Assembly (NCBI GenBank): GCA_008933995.1
Contig: WARS01000034.1
Span: 2,247,501-2,311,500 of the forward strand
Source of the DNA: Datnioides undecimradiatus
Lineage: Eukaryota; Chordata; Actinopteri; Lobotiformes; Datnioididae
Length of the DNA stretch: 64,000 bases
Direction of reading: 5' to 3'
Positions 22,180-32,594 of the stretch are shown one piece after another (position 1 is the stretch's first letter; each line of letters opens with the position of its first letter). The notes below the pieces were generated by a model. The model saw only the letters and a list, made by a program, of their open reading frames with translations. It did no database searches and was not told the origin of the DNA. The position numbers and the translations under genes are program-made.

Positions 22180-23270
22180 ACAATTCAATTTTATTTATGT
22201 AGCGGCAATTACAACAAAGAAGTCATCTCGGGGCACTTTGGGCGGGTCTAAGGCCCTCATTGCTGTTAATTACACCCAACAGTTCCACCATGAGCAAGCA
22301 CTTGGCAACATTGGCGGAAAAGCTTTCAGCACAACAGGCAGAAACCTTGGGCAGATCTGGCTCTGGGGCAGGCGGACATGCCTTGACTGGTGGGTGGGGA
22401 AGCAGAGGACACGGGGTAGGTTGGTGGAGCCACAGATCAGATGTTCAGCTCTGGAGCCACAGGTATCTGTAGAGAGAGAGAGATCAGAGAAACAAGTACA
22501 GCACTAGGGGAGAGAGAGGACACAGAGTTAATGGTTAATCTGTGATGGTTAAAATGAGTTTGAGGAGAGAGGGAAGGAGTAGGAGGAGGGAGGAGTGTGG
22601 GAAACGATCGTGGGGCAAATCCCAGCAGCCTCGACCTGTAGCATAACTAAGGGATGGAGGGTAGTTTGAACCATGGGTGTAGTTCATAGTAACTAGAGCT
22701 AGCTGTAAGCTTTGGCCGAACAAGGAGTTTAAAAGCTTTTACTTTAAAAGTAGAGAGGGTGTCTGCCTCTCAGACCCAGACTGGCAGCTGGTTCCACAGG
22801 AGAGGAGCCTGATAGCTAAAGGCTCGGCCTCCCATTCTGCTTTTGGAGATTCTGGGAACCACAAGCAAACCTGCACTCTGGGAACGAAGTGATCTGTTGG
22901 GGTAATAGGGACTAAGCATCTCATTGAAGTACAATGGAGCTTGGCCATTAAGGGCCTTATGTAGGTAGGACAAGGACTAAAATCTATTCCTGGACTTCTG
23001 GGGAGCTAATGAAGAGAAGCTAAAACTGGAGAAATATGATCTCTCTTGCTAATTCCCACCAGAACCCTTGCAGCAGCAGTATTTTGGATGAGCTGGAGGC
23101 CTCGCAGTGAGCTAGTCAGACAACTCGACAACAAGGAATTACAGTAGTCTAGCCTTGAGGTAACAAATGCGTGGACTAGCTTATCGCCGTCACTTCTGGA
23201 CAGGATACTCCTAATCTTAGCTATGTTGCGCAAGTGAAAGAAGGCAGTCCTAGTGACCTGCCACCAAGCA
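22180..23270 (-). mobile_element. L2/CR1-group-like LINE 3' part inserted in hecw2 linker exon
   Basis: On the minus strand the region encodes TRTAFFHLRNIAKIRSILSR, LVHAFVTSRLDYCNSLLSSC, LQLIQNTAAARVL and KRDHISPVLASLH. After a shift, KALNGQAPLYFNEMLSPYYP, SRMGGRAFSYQAPLLWNQLP and VWV follow. This is the C-terminal part of a non-LTR reverse transcriptase of the L2/CR1 group. The 3' end at 22180 is the teleost repeat AATTCAATTTTATTTATGTAGCG, inverted. The 5' end is truncated at about 23270. Confidence 0.82.
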
Positions 23271-23433
23271 CCATTGACTATCAGGGAGCCCTCATCAGAG
23301 CCTGTAGGAGAGGGTCCGCATGTGCCGCGCAAGGATGAAGATTGGTGAGGGAGGTCCTCATCGTCAGAGGGGCTGCCGGGGTCACCATTCACTGCGCCAC
23401 CCAAGATGGTTCCCACAGTGTCTGGGGAAGCTT
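23270..23433 (-). pseudogene. hecw2: hecw2 linker exon, proximal part
   Basis: After TCTGTCAG the frame reads SPDTVGTILGGAVNGDPGSP and SDDEDLPHQSSS, matching HECW2. It then runs in the same frame into the LINE, so 23006-23488 is a 160-codon chimera. Confidence 0.85.
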
Positions 23434-23838
23434 CTGACAGAAAGAGGAATATGACCCAAACCCAAATACCATCAAACCCTACACCCAATTGATGCTAAAG
23501 GTCAGATCAGATGGCTTTATTGTTCTAAACGCCATGTGAACTTTAGATTTATTTTCGACAGACGTGCTTTGCTTGTATTCTGAAGCAGTCTACCGACAGA
23601 AACAGGAAGAATCAGTGGTTTTTAAGTTGCTCTCAACGTACACACACACAGTTGAATGAGCTGCTTTACTCACAACAGTTTTATACATTAGATGTATAAA
23701 AATGACTCCTACTGCCTATTTGTATCAGAGCAAACCAAATCTATTCAACTTCAACGATTTAATTTAATAGTTTTTCACTCTGTAGCTCATAAGCTACAAC
23801 TTTAAACATGTGGCCACTAATCAAACAAACACACACAC

Positions 23839-23895
23839 CTTCTTCTCCAGTAGAAGTGATATCCACCCTGAACAGGAGCTGCCCGCTCACATGAT
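23839..23895 (-). pseudogene. hecw2: hecw2 post-C2 exon
   Basis: It reads DHVSGQLLFRVDITSTGEEG after a TCTCAG acceptor and ends at GAAG/GTGTGTG. The exon that should precede it (LGRRLP region) was not found. Confidence 0.8.
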
Positions 23896-24250
23896 CTGAG
23901 ACATGGAACATAACTGATGGTTGTGCTTTTACCAGACACCTAGCGGATGTGGTTACACACACTCCTGTGTGCGCCACTGATGTTTCTCTCATGTAAAATG
24001 TATCAAAATCGGAAAATAACATTTGAACAAGTTTCCTCACAAATTTGTGATTTCAGCACTGATTTGCTTCTACACACACACACATATATATATAGTAAAA
24101 AAAAACAAAAAACAAAGACATCATGGATCACAGGGGCTGCAGTGCTGATGTAGGTCACTTTTAGTACAGCTTCAGTTTTCATGGCCAGTCTATTCAAACA
24201 CCTGCATGCATGAACACAGAGTGAATACAAGTATATATATGCTGTCGGTC

Positions 24251-24381
24251 CCTCCAGGAGTCTCTGCACGGGGATGATCAGCTGACCCAGAAACCGCTTG
24301 ATGATTGGTCGGCTCTTGGCAAATTTATCTTTCACCTCGATCTCCGGCACGTCTGTCATCGGAGCCACAAAAGGCGTATTT
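24251..24381 (-). pseudogene. hecw2: hecw2 C2-domain exon with frameshift
   Basis: It begins KYAF after CTCTAG, shifts, then reads [40 protein letters not shown]. No GT donor lies at the expected edge after LLE. Confidence 0.88.
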
Positions 24382-24886
24382 CTAGAGAGACCGACCAAGA
24401 AAAGTACAGGTTTACATTCACTGTCTGGTGTATTTACAGCACGTATTTAAAAATACATTTGGTGTAAATGTCATTAAATTCAATTCTATGCTTTGTTGGT
24501 TCAACTTCTGCTTTCGTTGGTTAGACTTTGGTCATTCACGTGGAACTCATGTGACCCACCATATTAATTCATTTCTGTTTTTGTATCTTTAAAGTCCCTG
24601 AGGTCAAATGGTCACACCTGTTATCAGTTTCAGTCAGGTTTTTGTAGAATGATAATACACAGTGTCCTAAAATGCATGAGCACGCTGATCACAAGCAGCA
24701 GATATAACATTACACAGAACATTCACACTGCATGTGTTAACAGGAAGTTCAAAGATAAGATATTGTAGTGGATCTTGTCTTTCTGCTGTGAAACATGCAG
24801 TAAGCAGTGTGTGAAAAAGTGATGCTGCCCTTATTTTTAATCAATGCTGCAGCTATAGTGTGTGCAGGTATGTGTGTGTCACCGAC

Positions 24887-25055
24887 CTCCCATGCCACAC
24901 AGGGTTGGTGGCGTTGGTTATGATTGAGGAGCGTCTCTCCTGGCCGTGGTGGGTGAACTTTGGGAGGCCGCTCCTCTTCCCGGGCTGGACGGACATCTTC
25001 AGGTAGGGGTCGGGGCTGAAGAACATGCCCTTCTTCAGCCCCGCCACTCTAATGT
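24887..25055 (-). pseudogene. hecw2: hecw2 C2-domain exon
   Basis: It reads [40 protein letters not shown] and [14 protein letters not shown] in one frame. Acceptor CCCCAG and donor GAG/GTCGGT are present. This is the membrane-binding C2 domain core. Confidence 0.92.
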
Positions 25056-25139
25056 CTGGGGAAGAAAAACGGTTTTCAGTACGTGTGTTTATTTTAGCTT
25101 TACTAGACCACAATTACACACTAGTTCTACTCCTCTCAC

Positions 25140-25213
25140 CTGATAGGGTAAAGCGGCCTAGTTTCCGACAATGCTCGGTCTGATGGGTCCTCCACTTGGC
25201 CTACGCTGCCCAC
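25140..25213 (-). pseudogene. hecw2: hecw2 pre-C2 exon
   Basis: It ends with HCRKLGRFTLS before CAG/GTGAG, matching HSRKLVSFTLS of HECW2. The acceptor is CATCAG. Confidence 0.65.
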
Positions 25214-25582
25214 CTGATGAGAAAACCACCAATAAAGAAGCAAAATGAGTGGACTGTCTCACATTTTTAGAATGAAATACCTTCACGGGGGTTTGCTGAA
25301 GAGTTAAAAGGAGGAATCGTCACATGATGAGAGACGTGATTCAAGCTGAGTCCTTTAAATTTTCGTGACTCAACTGGAGCAAGCGTCTCCTCGCCTCAGC
25401 TGCTGCTGCAGAGAGCTCAGTGACGTCCACCTCTAGTTCACTCACCTTCCCGAGCTGACTCTGGCTGCATCTCTCACAGTTTGTTCCAGCTCTCCAGACG
25501 AGTTCAGGCACAAAATATGTTGGCCTATAAGTTCTGGGTGTTAGAATCAGCCCACCTTCAATGAGTTGTGAGATAATGCTTT

Positions 25583-26016
25583 TGTCACGGCTTGGTCACG
25601 AGGAAGAGAGCAGGACCCAAGAAACGCAGCAGGGACAAGGAGCAAAACATATTTTAACAATTTATTTGGGACTTATGCTTACAGGTGTGTCCAAGGCAGG
25701 CAGGGACAAAATCCAGGTAATCAGCCGAACATGACCTTAGTACAAAAATCCAAAATACAAAAAAATCACAATGGGCACAAGGAAAGCACATGGACACAAG
25801 GTAGGAACATAGACGCTATCACAGCAAATGAACAGAACAAAGGAAACGGCAAAACTCAAATAGACAAGGGGAGGGCAGGAAAACGAGACACAGGTGAGAC
25901 CAATCAGCTAATCAAGAACAGGAAACAAGTACACGGGGAAACGCACAAGGGAAACACTTTTCAAAATAAAACAGGAAATAACAAAACAAGAAGAACAAAA
26001 ACTCAAAACCGTGACA
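25583..26016. mobile_element. Solo LTR with 5-bp target duplication
   Basis: TGTCACGG at 25583 and CCGTGACA at 26016 are terminal inverted octamers in TG...CA form. GCTTT lies directly on both sides (25578-25582 and 26017-26021). There is no coding sequence. Length 434 and a 5-bp duplication fit a solo LTR of a gypsy- or ERV-type element. It lies in a hecw2 intron. Confidence 0.75.
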
Positions 26017-26514
26017 GCTTTATCCAGTCACTGTGGAGGATCTGCAGCAGCTAACAAGCCAACACAGACATCAGCATGCTAACATAGTCAATGTGTCAAT
26101 GCTAACATGCTGACACTTAACAGACATATAGCAACGTTTATGTCAAAGCCATGTTCGTCATCTTAGTTTGGCATGTTTGCTAATGAGCAGTAAACACAAA
26201 GTGCAGCCGAGGCCGATGGGAATGTAGGTAGTTTTGCAGGAATTTGGTCATGAACCAAAATGTTCCCATGGGAAAATACAGAGAACATGAATGTCTGAAC
26301 TAAGTTATGTGGCAGTTCATCCTCTGGGGACCACATAAAAATGTAATCCATCCAATAGTTGTGAAGAGATTTCAGGAAGACATTACCGTCTCTAAGAGTC
26401 GAGCATGTAAAATTAATAAATTGCTGGATTAAGGATGAGAGGTGTGGTATTTTTTTTTTTTTTTTTTTTTGCAGCCCTCAACTCATACACGGGACCCATT
26501 GGGAGTCCGCTTAC

Positions 26515-26625
26515 GCTCCGTGAAGTAGGGTCCCGGCTCCAGCCTCCACACGATCTGTCCCCTCTGGGAGCCGTTCACGCCGCGATTCTTGGAGTCCCAC
26601 ACGTTGGCCACAGACTTAGCTTCAT
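26515..26625 (-). pseudogene. hecw2: hecw2 N-terminal exon
   Basis: It reads [20 protein letters not shown] and [12 protein letters not shown], matching [10 protein letters not shown]...EPGPYF of HECW2. The acceptor is TTCACAG and the donor is GAGC/GTAAGC. It is the most upstream exon recognised. Confidence 0.88.
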
Positions 26626-28595
26626 CTGTGAACACGCACACATTTACATTTTTAAACTGCCTCAATGACACACACAGATATTGCTGTAATGAGGCTACAG
26701 ATGTTAATAGTTAATGACTGAGATGATTTATGTAAATAAGAGAACAGACAGTCAGACGTTACTGATTTTTAAACATACTTTTAAATAAATGGAGTCAAGA
26801 GTGGGAAAAGCAAAATGAGAAAAAAGCATCTGAATCATGAGTCTGATCTGGTTTATCTGCATGCTTCAACTCAGGGTTTCTTCAATTATATTTACATCCC
26901 ATTTTCAAACGAACAATTAAAAATTCTCTAACTTGAAATAATTTGAGCCCTTTGACCTAAAACAATCACTGAAATGACACCATGTGTTACGTTTAGAGAG
27001 GAAATGTCTCACTGGTTGAACAGATAAGAACTCAAAGATGTCTGAGACGTTATAGGACATTGATTTGTGAGGTCGCACACCAAAAAGGTCAGAAACAACT
27101 GGCTTAATATTTAACAATGCAAGTTTTCACGAATAAACAGTGACAAAAAAGAGGAAAAAATATCATATTCCCATCTGAAGCTGAGCAGGGAAGCCCTCTG
27201 TATTCTGCAGCAGGGTTAGTATCACCTTAACTGTCCCATGATCCACAATCACACATACGATCACCTCAGTGCTGTTCTCAGTCTGCACTGTTTACACTAA
27301 AGGTAAGTGTAAGTGCGCTGACACGCCGCCATGACGGAGGGAAAGTCTGCCCTCAGGTCATAAGGCACATCCCAGTGTGTGCTGAGCCATCAAACATTTA
27401 TGTGTCCGTCGTGTGACAAATGACCTCTGTCCAGATGAATCAATGCTGATGTCCGTCAGCCACACACACACATATGCACGCTCACACGTATACAGTACAT
27501 CTCTTGCCCTCTGTCACGCTCAGTCACCATCAATAAACCCTGAGCCTTTGTTGGTGACAGCAAATAAGTATTCCTCACACACACACACACAATCAGATAC
27601 ACCTGACTGAGAGGTGCGACACACACAGGTCAGACACACACAGGTCAGACAGCAGGGTGAGGTTATGGAGCTCAGGCGGTCCCAAGGGAGCATGGCCAAC
27701 AGCCAGGCTGGAAACAGTGCTCGCCCCTGGGGAGAACCACCCCAGAAATCCCCCCGCCTTTGGTTCAATACTGCCGCGGAGCAGCAGAGAGGATGGAGGG
27801 ATCACGTTTCAGCTGCTTTCACTATCTCTGTCTGGATGAAGGATTGTCCACAGGCACTCACTCTCATTCACACACACACACACAGAAATCGGTCACCTGT
27901 GGTTTGCGATCACCTTAGCTTTTTAAAAGTGGCCGGTGTTTCACCTGCCGCTGAAAGCTGCTCTTTCACACCTGAGCCTGAGGGCTACAGGGCATCACTG
28001 AGCCCAGAATTCAACTTGTTGTGGATGCTTACGGTACCTTACTGTAAACACTGTCCGCTCATGATGCATGCATCTCAGAATACACTTCCACTACAAGAAC
28101 ATCGATGTACTAGAGTCACTGGTTATAACATCCTTACACATATTCACACAGATGTTTGCATTTTTTGGAGTGGTGTTAGGGACAGACACGTTGCAATTCA
28201 CTTCACACCCTCTGTCATTCGCTATGAGATGAGCAGGATGCACTTAAAATGATGCATGTGTGTGTATGAGCGTGTGAGAAAGAGTGTAACATGAGAGGAA
28301 ACACACTGCTCTTAAACGCTATTGAATGCTAAGATGAGTTACAAGCGGCAACCTCTTCAAACAGTGCTATCGTATCACTATCCTGCAGCAATTTTTTATT
28401 ACACCAGCAGACAAAAGACAGGCAGAGAGGCAGAAAGACAGAGGGTGAGACAGCACGAGATTGAGAGGCAGAATGACAGGAAGGCACGTAAGAATGATGA
28501 TGATGAGCAAGCAAGAAAACACCACAATGGAGGCCCATTTGGGAAACTAGCCGTGCAGGATTAATAGCTTACCAGACAGGAAAGAATGGATACCC
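26626..28595. other. Unassigned stretch upstream of recognised hecw2 exons
   Basis: The exons for the HECW2 start codon and following residues should lie on this side but none was recognised. CA repeats occur near 27455-27630 and 27870. Open frames on the plus strand here have no recognisable motifs. Confidence 0.4.
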
Positions 28596-28665
28596 AGAAA
28601 CGTGCTGTGTGTTGGGTTTTTACTAAAAACAGTACATCTAAAAACCCAACACACAGCACGTTTCT
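28596..28665. repeat. Perfect 27-bp inverted repeat
   Basis: Arms 28596-28622 and 28639-28665 are perfect reverse complements with a 16-base loop. The left arm opens AGAAACGTGCTGTGTGTTGG. Confidence 0.95.
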
Positions 28666-28707
28666 CCGTAGCATCACTAAAAACTTTTTAGTGATGCTAC
28701 GGAGAAA
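28661..28707. repeat. Perfect 23-bp inverted repeat, one-base centre
   Basis: Arms 28661-28683 and 28685-28707 are perfect reverse complements around a single C. It overlaps the previous inverted repeat by five bases (TTTCT). The left arm opens TTTCTCCGTAGCATCAC. Confidence 0.95.
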
Positions 28708-29060
28708 TTCTGAAAGGTAGATTTATGTTTGACGTGCTGTGACTCAGTAACGTGATATACTCTGAAACACTGGGCTTAATTCATGATGATAGCATGCAAA
28801 CAGGCAATGTGGGCTTCTACCAAACAAATTAGTTGCGGCAAGACCGCAGTGGTTAGCTGACAAGATGTTGAAACAATTGGTCTGTTAATCAACTCCCAGG
28901 TCTCCCTGGAGCATCTGACCATCCAATCAAAGCTTAGCAACTGTAACTAGGCACAGGTTACCACAGAGACCTACAGACAGTCTACATAGGCTTTGGAGGA
29001 TCGGACAAAAACAGAACTGCAGCAAAAGTTGCATTAAACAATGTGATTGCTATCTCTAAT

Positions 29061-29700
29061 CAGTGGTTCTCAATTATTTTCTGCCTAGGGGACAGATTTT
29101 TTTTTCATGCGCCCCCTGAATTGAAATACTATTGAGAACCTGATAATATTCATTTATCTGTACAAACCACTGAGTTGCTGGCGCCAGCATTCTGCATACA
29201 ATCACTTGATTATCAAAATAGATTAATAAAATGAGCTGAGATAACATCTGCAACAACTTAAAACAATTTCCAAGTTCAGTTTATGAACTCAGTTTGTAAC
29301 ATTTAAACAAGACTGCTCAGTCTGTGTGATTCTCAAAACAAAAAAAGTGCAAATGATTCCCTGGGATGTGCATTTTTAGCACTTTCCTCACCAGCATGAT
29401 TGTGACCCGTGTCCAGCGCTGCCGGGAGTATTAGCTCCTCTGCTATCGTGTGAGGTTTTGTGCACCTTGCGATGTGGTGGCCAACTGTGTACGAGGCTAA
29501 CAGTGCTTTTCTATTTACTGATGCCGCGCTCACACAATGACCGGCCTGTGGGCGACACTCATCGAGTTTTCGATGAAAGAAGTCCAGGGGCTTATTGACA
29601 TAACTGGGGTGTGAGGTCTCCAGGTGCCGCCTTCATTTGTTTGGTTTCATGCTGTCCGCTGCCACAGTTTTTAGGCACAAGACACACACACAGGTCTTTC
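29061..29700 (-). mobile_element. hAT transposon remnant with BED finger (ZBED5-like)
   Basis: On the minus strand, SMKPNK, a stop, RRHLETSHP and LDFFHRKLDEC give the end of a BED zinc finger. ALLASYTVGHHIARCTKPHT and IAEELILPAALD then match the N-terminal part of ZBED5/hAT transposases. CAGTGGTTCTCAA at 29061 is a hAT-type terminus. The rest of the transposase, including the catalytic domain, is missing. Confidence 0.75.
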
Positions 29701-30322
29701 CTGAGTTATCAACAGGCTACCAGGTTTGGCCTCCACCTTTAATTTAAACTACATCTGCTCTCTCCTGTGCTGTGGCATTTCACATATGCTGCCACAGCAG
29801 GAAAACACCACAAGCCTATATTTCCCAGCTCCTCCTAAATCTTTGCAGAAATGCCTGTTCTGCCGTACCTGTCTCTTTAACAATAATATATCAATAATGA
29901 CCATAGTAGAGAACTTCTAAAAGAAAGTCACTGCTAAACACTGGCAAAGACCTGACAAGAGGGCACAATACTCTGCAGACACTATCAGCTGATTATCAGG
30001 GTTTTAAAAAAGTGGCATCTATCCATCAATCGCTGATTTAATGCACCATCCGACGAGCGTGCCAACTCTCACTCGCTCCCAGTTAAGCACCCATATTCTG
30101 CTGAAGTGCCCACAGCTTGTGTGATAATGGGATTATTTGTCGGAGGATTTTCATTTTGTTTAAGAAATTAGCCATTTGTTTTTACCATGTTTTTGCCATT
30201 TGGAAACCCAGATGCAGAAATGATATAGCCACAATACCTATAAGTGCTTGATTTTAAATATTTCTGTTGATACAGCTGTGATAACAAACTATGAATATTT
30301 ACTGTCATCTTTACTGCTTTTA

Positions 30323-31918
30323 CACCGCATTCCACATTATTATGCAAATTGTGTTTAAAGGTCATAAAGGTCATTTTTTTGTCTGTCAGTTTAAACACAT
30401 GGATGGGAATGTGTGTCAGGGCTCTTCCAATCACTCCAATCAATCTGAGACACCTGTGCCAATTAGTTTGCAGGTGAGTCCAAATAAAGGGAAAACTACT
30501 TAAGAATGGATGTTCCACATTATTAAGCAGACCACCATTTTCCAGCAATATGGGGAAGAAGAAGGTTCTCTCTGCTGCCGAAAAGCGAGAAATAGTTCAA
30601 TGCCTAGGAGAAGGTATGACAACTTTAGATATTTCAAAACAACTTCACCGTGGTCATCGTACAGTAAAGAGATTTGTAGCCGATTCAGAACACACACGGG
30701 TTCGAGCAGATAAAGGCAGATAAAGGAAGATAAAGATTTCTGCCAGACAAATGCGTCGGGTTAAGAGAGCAGCTGCTAAAATGCCACTGCAAAGCAGCAA
30801 ACAGGTATTCGAAGCTGCTGGTGTCTCTGGAATGCCAAGAACATCAAGGTGTAGGATCCTCAAGAGGGTTGCAGTTATGCATAAACCATCATCATTGTTA
30901 TTCAGCCACCCTTAACCAAAGCTCAGAAGCAGAAACGCCTGCAGTGGGCCTACACGTACATGAAGACTAATTTCCAAACAGTGTTGTTCACTGATGAGTG
31001 CCGTGCAACCCTGGATGGTCCAGATGGATGGAGTCGTGGATGGTTGGTGAACGGCCACCATGTCCCGACAAGGCTGCGACGTCAGCAAGAAGGTGGTGGC
31101 GTCATGTTTTGGGCTGGAATCATGGGGAGAGAGCTGGTCGGCCCCTTCAAGGTCCCTGAAGGTGTAACAATGACCTCTGTGAAATACGTGGAGTTTCTGA
31201 CTGACCACTTTCTTCCCTGGTACGAAAAAAAGAAACGTGCCTTTCGTAGCAAGATCATCTTTATGCATGACAATGCACCATCCCATGCTGCAAGGAATAC
31301 CTGTGCATCATTGACTGCTATGGGCATGAAACAAGAAAACCTCATGGTGTGGCCCCCATCCTCCCCTGATCTCAGCCCTATTGAGAACCTTTGGAGCATC
31401 ATGAAGCAAAAGATCTATGAGGGTGGGAGGCAATTCACATCAAAACAGCATCTCTGGGAGGCTATTCTGACATCCTGCAAAGAAATTCCAGCAGAAACCA
31501 TCCAAACACTGACAACTTCCATGGATGCAAGAATTGTGAAGCTCCTATCCAATAAGGGTTCCTATGTCAAAATGTAATTTGGCCTGTTAAGATATTTTTG
31601 ATTGAAAGAGCTTTTGATTTCAGCAAATATAACCTGCAAATGCTTGCAGTTTAACTAATGACCATTTTCAGTTGTTTACAACAATAAAATGTTTTGAAAC
31701 TCTATTGTGCGAAATAATGTGGAACAGTGCATTTTAAGATTTTGATTTTTTTTTTTTTTTTTTTTTTTAAAACCGTTATGATTTGGAGGTTCGTTCAAAA
31801 ACAGTCGAGTTATACTCTAATGCTTGATGACTTGAAAATTATGAGAACTATAATTTTTATAGATTATTTAGAAAAAAGAGAGAAAAATTACATTTGCATA
31901 ATAATGTGGTACGCAGTG
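30323..31918 (+). mobile_element. Tc1-like DD37E transposon (TRT-like), full length, inactive
   Basis: The ends CACCGCATTCCACATTATTA and, inverted, CACTGCGTACCACATTATTA are flanked by TA on both sides (30321-30322 and 31919-31920), the Tc1/mariner target. The length is 1596 bases. A second core TTCCACATTATT lies at 30513 in the same direction as the left end, and another lies inverted at 31713-31724, giving an IR/DR layout with about 185-base spacing. The transposase between is broken. Confidence 0.9.
30550..31577 (+). pseudogene. DD37E Tc1-like transposase, broken
   Basis: It starts MGKKKVLSAAEKREIVQCLG with a helix-turn-helix including TTLDISKQLHRGHRTVKRFV. An in-frame TAA follows near 30720, beside a duplicated GATAAAG word. 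A frameshift lies near 30890. After it, 30960-31577 is open: FTDECR (first Asp), MHDNAPSHAA (second Asp) and PDLSPIENLW (Glu). There are 37 residues between the second Asp and the Glu, so DD37E rather than the DD34E of Tc1. It ends at TAA with SNKGSYVKM. Confidence 0.9.
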
Positions 31919-32565
31919 TAAAACTGTGAACTCCTGGGTCCTTACTACTGTCACACCTCTTAAGCCTGTCACATGCTGCTAATTGGCATCCAGAGTAATA
32001 TAGCACACCCTCCTCTGCAATTACGTCAATTTAGGGTTGACACCCAGGTTGAATCCTGATGTTCCACGTTGTGTTTCTCTTATGTTCCCTACCTGCTGTG
32101 TATTAAATCCCATTCTGCTCTCAGCGCTTTTCTGATTTATTTAAAGATACAGCTGGTGTTACTCACGAGCTCCATCTCCGTGGCCTCAGGCAGACGTCGC
32201 CCAGCTACAAACAAGCCAAACCAGCCTACAACTTGATTTAACCCTGGCACTCAATTTCACTATCGTCTAATCTGTGGAGTCAGGTGATGATGGGAAGCTC
32301 AATCTTGTGAAGCTACACGCTTAATGGTACATTTCCCTGTCCGCGCACATGATAGCAGTGCAGCAGTGGTGACCTCGGGCAAGAGAGAAAGTGGTTAGAG
32401 AGGTCATGGAGAGGTCAAAGAAGACAACACGGGCCAATAAAGGGCAAAGAACAGAGATGAGAGATGGTGTCGAGGCCGCCTTTGGACCTTCGTGTGTGGA
32501 ACTTGTCAATCATTCATGCTGCGGCTTAAGTACTGAAATTAAAGAGACAAATGCACAAAACCCAG

Positions 32566-32594
32566 CTGGTGCATGCATGTCATGCATGCACCAG
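32566..32594. repeat. 14-bp palindrome with one-base centre
   Basis: CTGGTGCATGCATG, T, CATGCATGCACCAG. The arms are perfect reverse complements. Confidence 0.95.

Noticed and set aside
27614-28252. 212-codon plus-strand open frame
   Set aside because: It is rich in CA-repeat-derived residues (HTHTH), has no recognisable motif and lies opposite the strand of the local gene.
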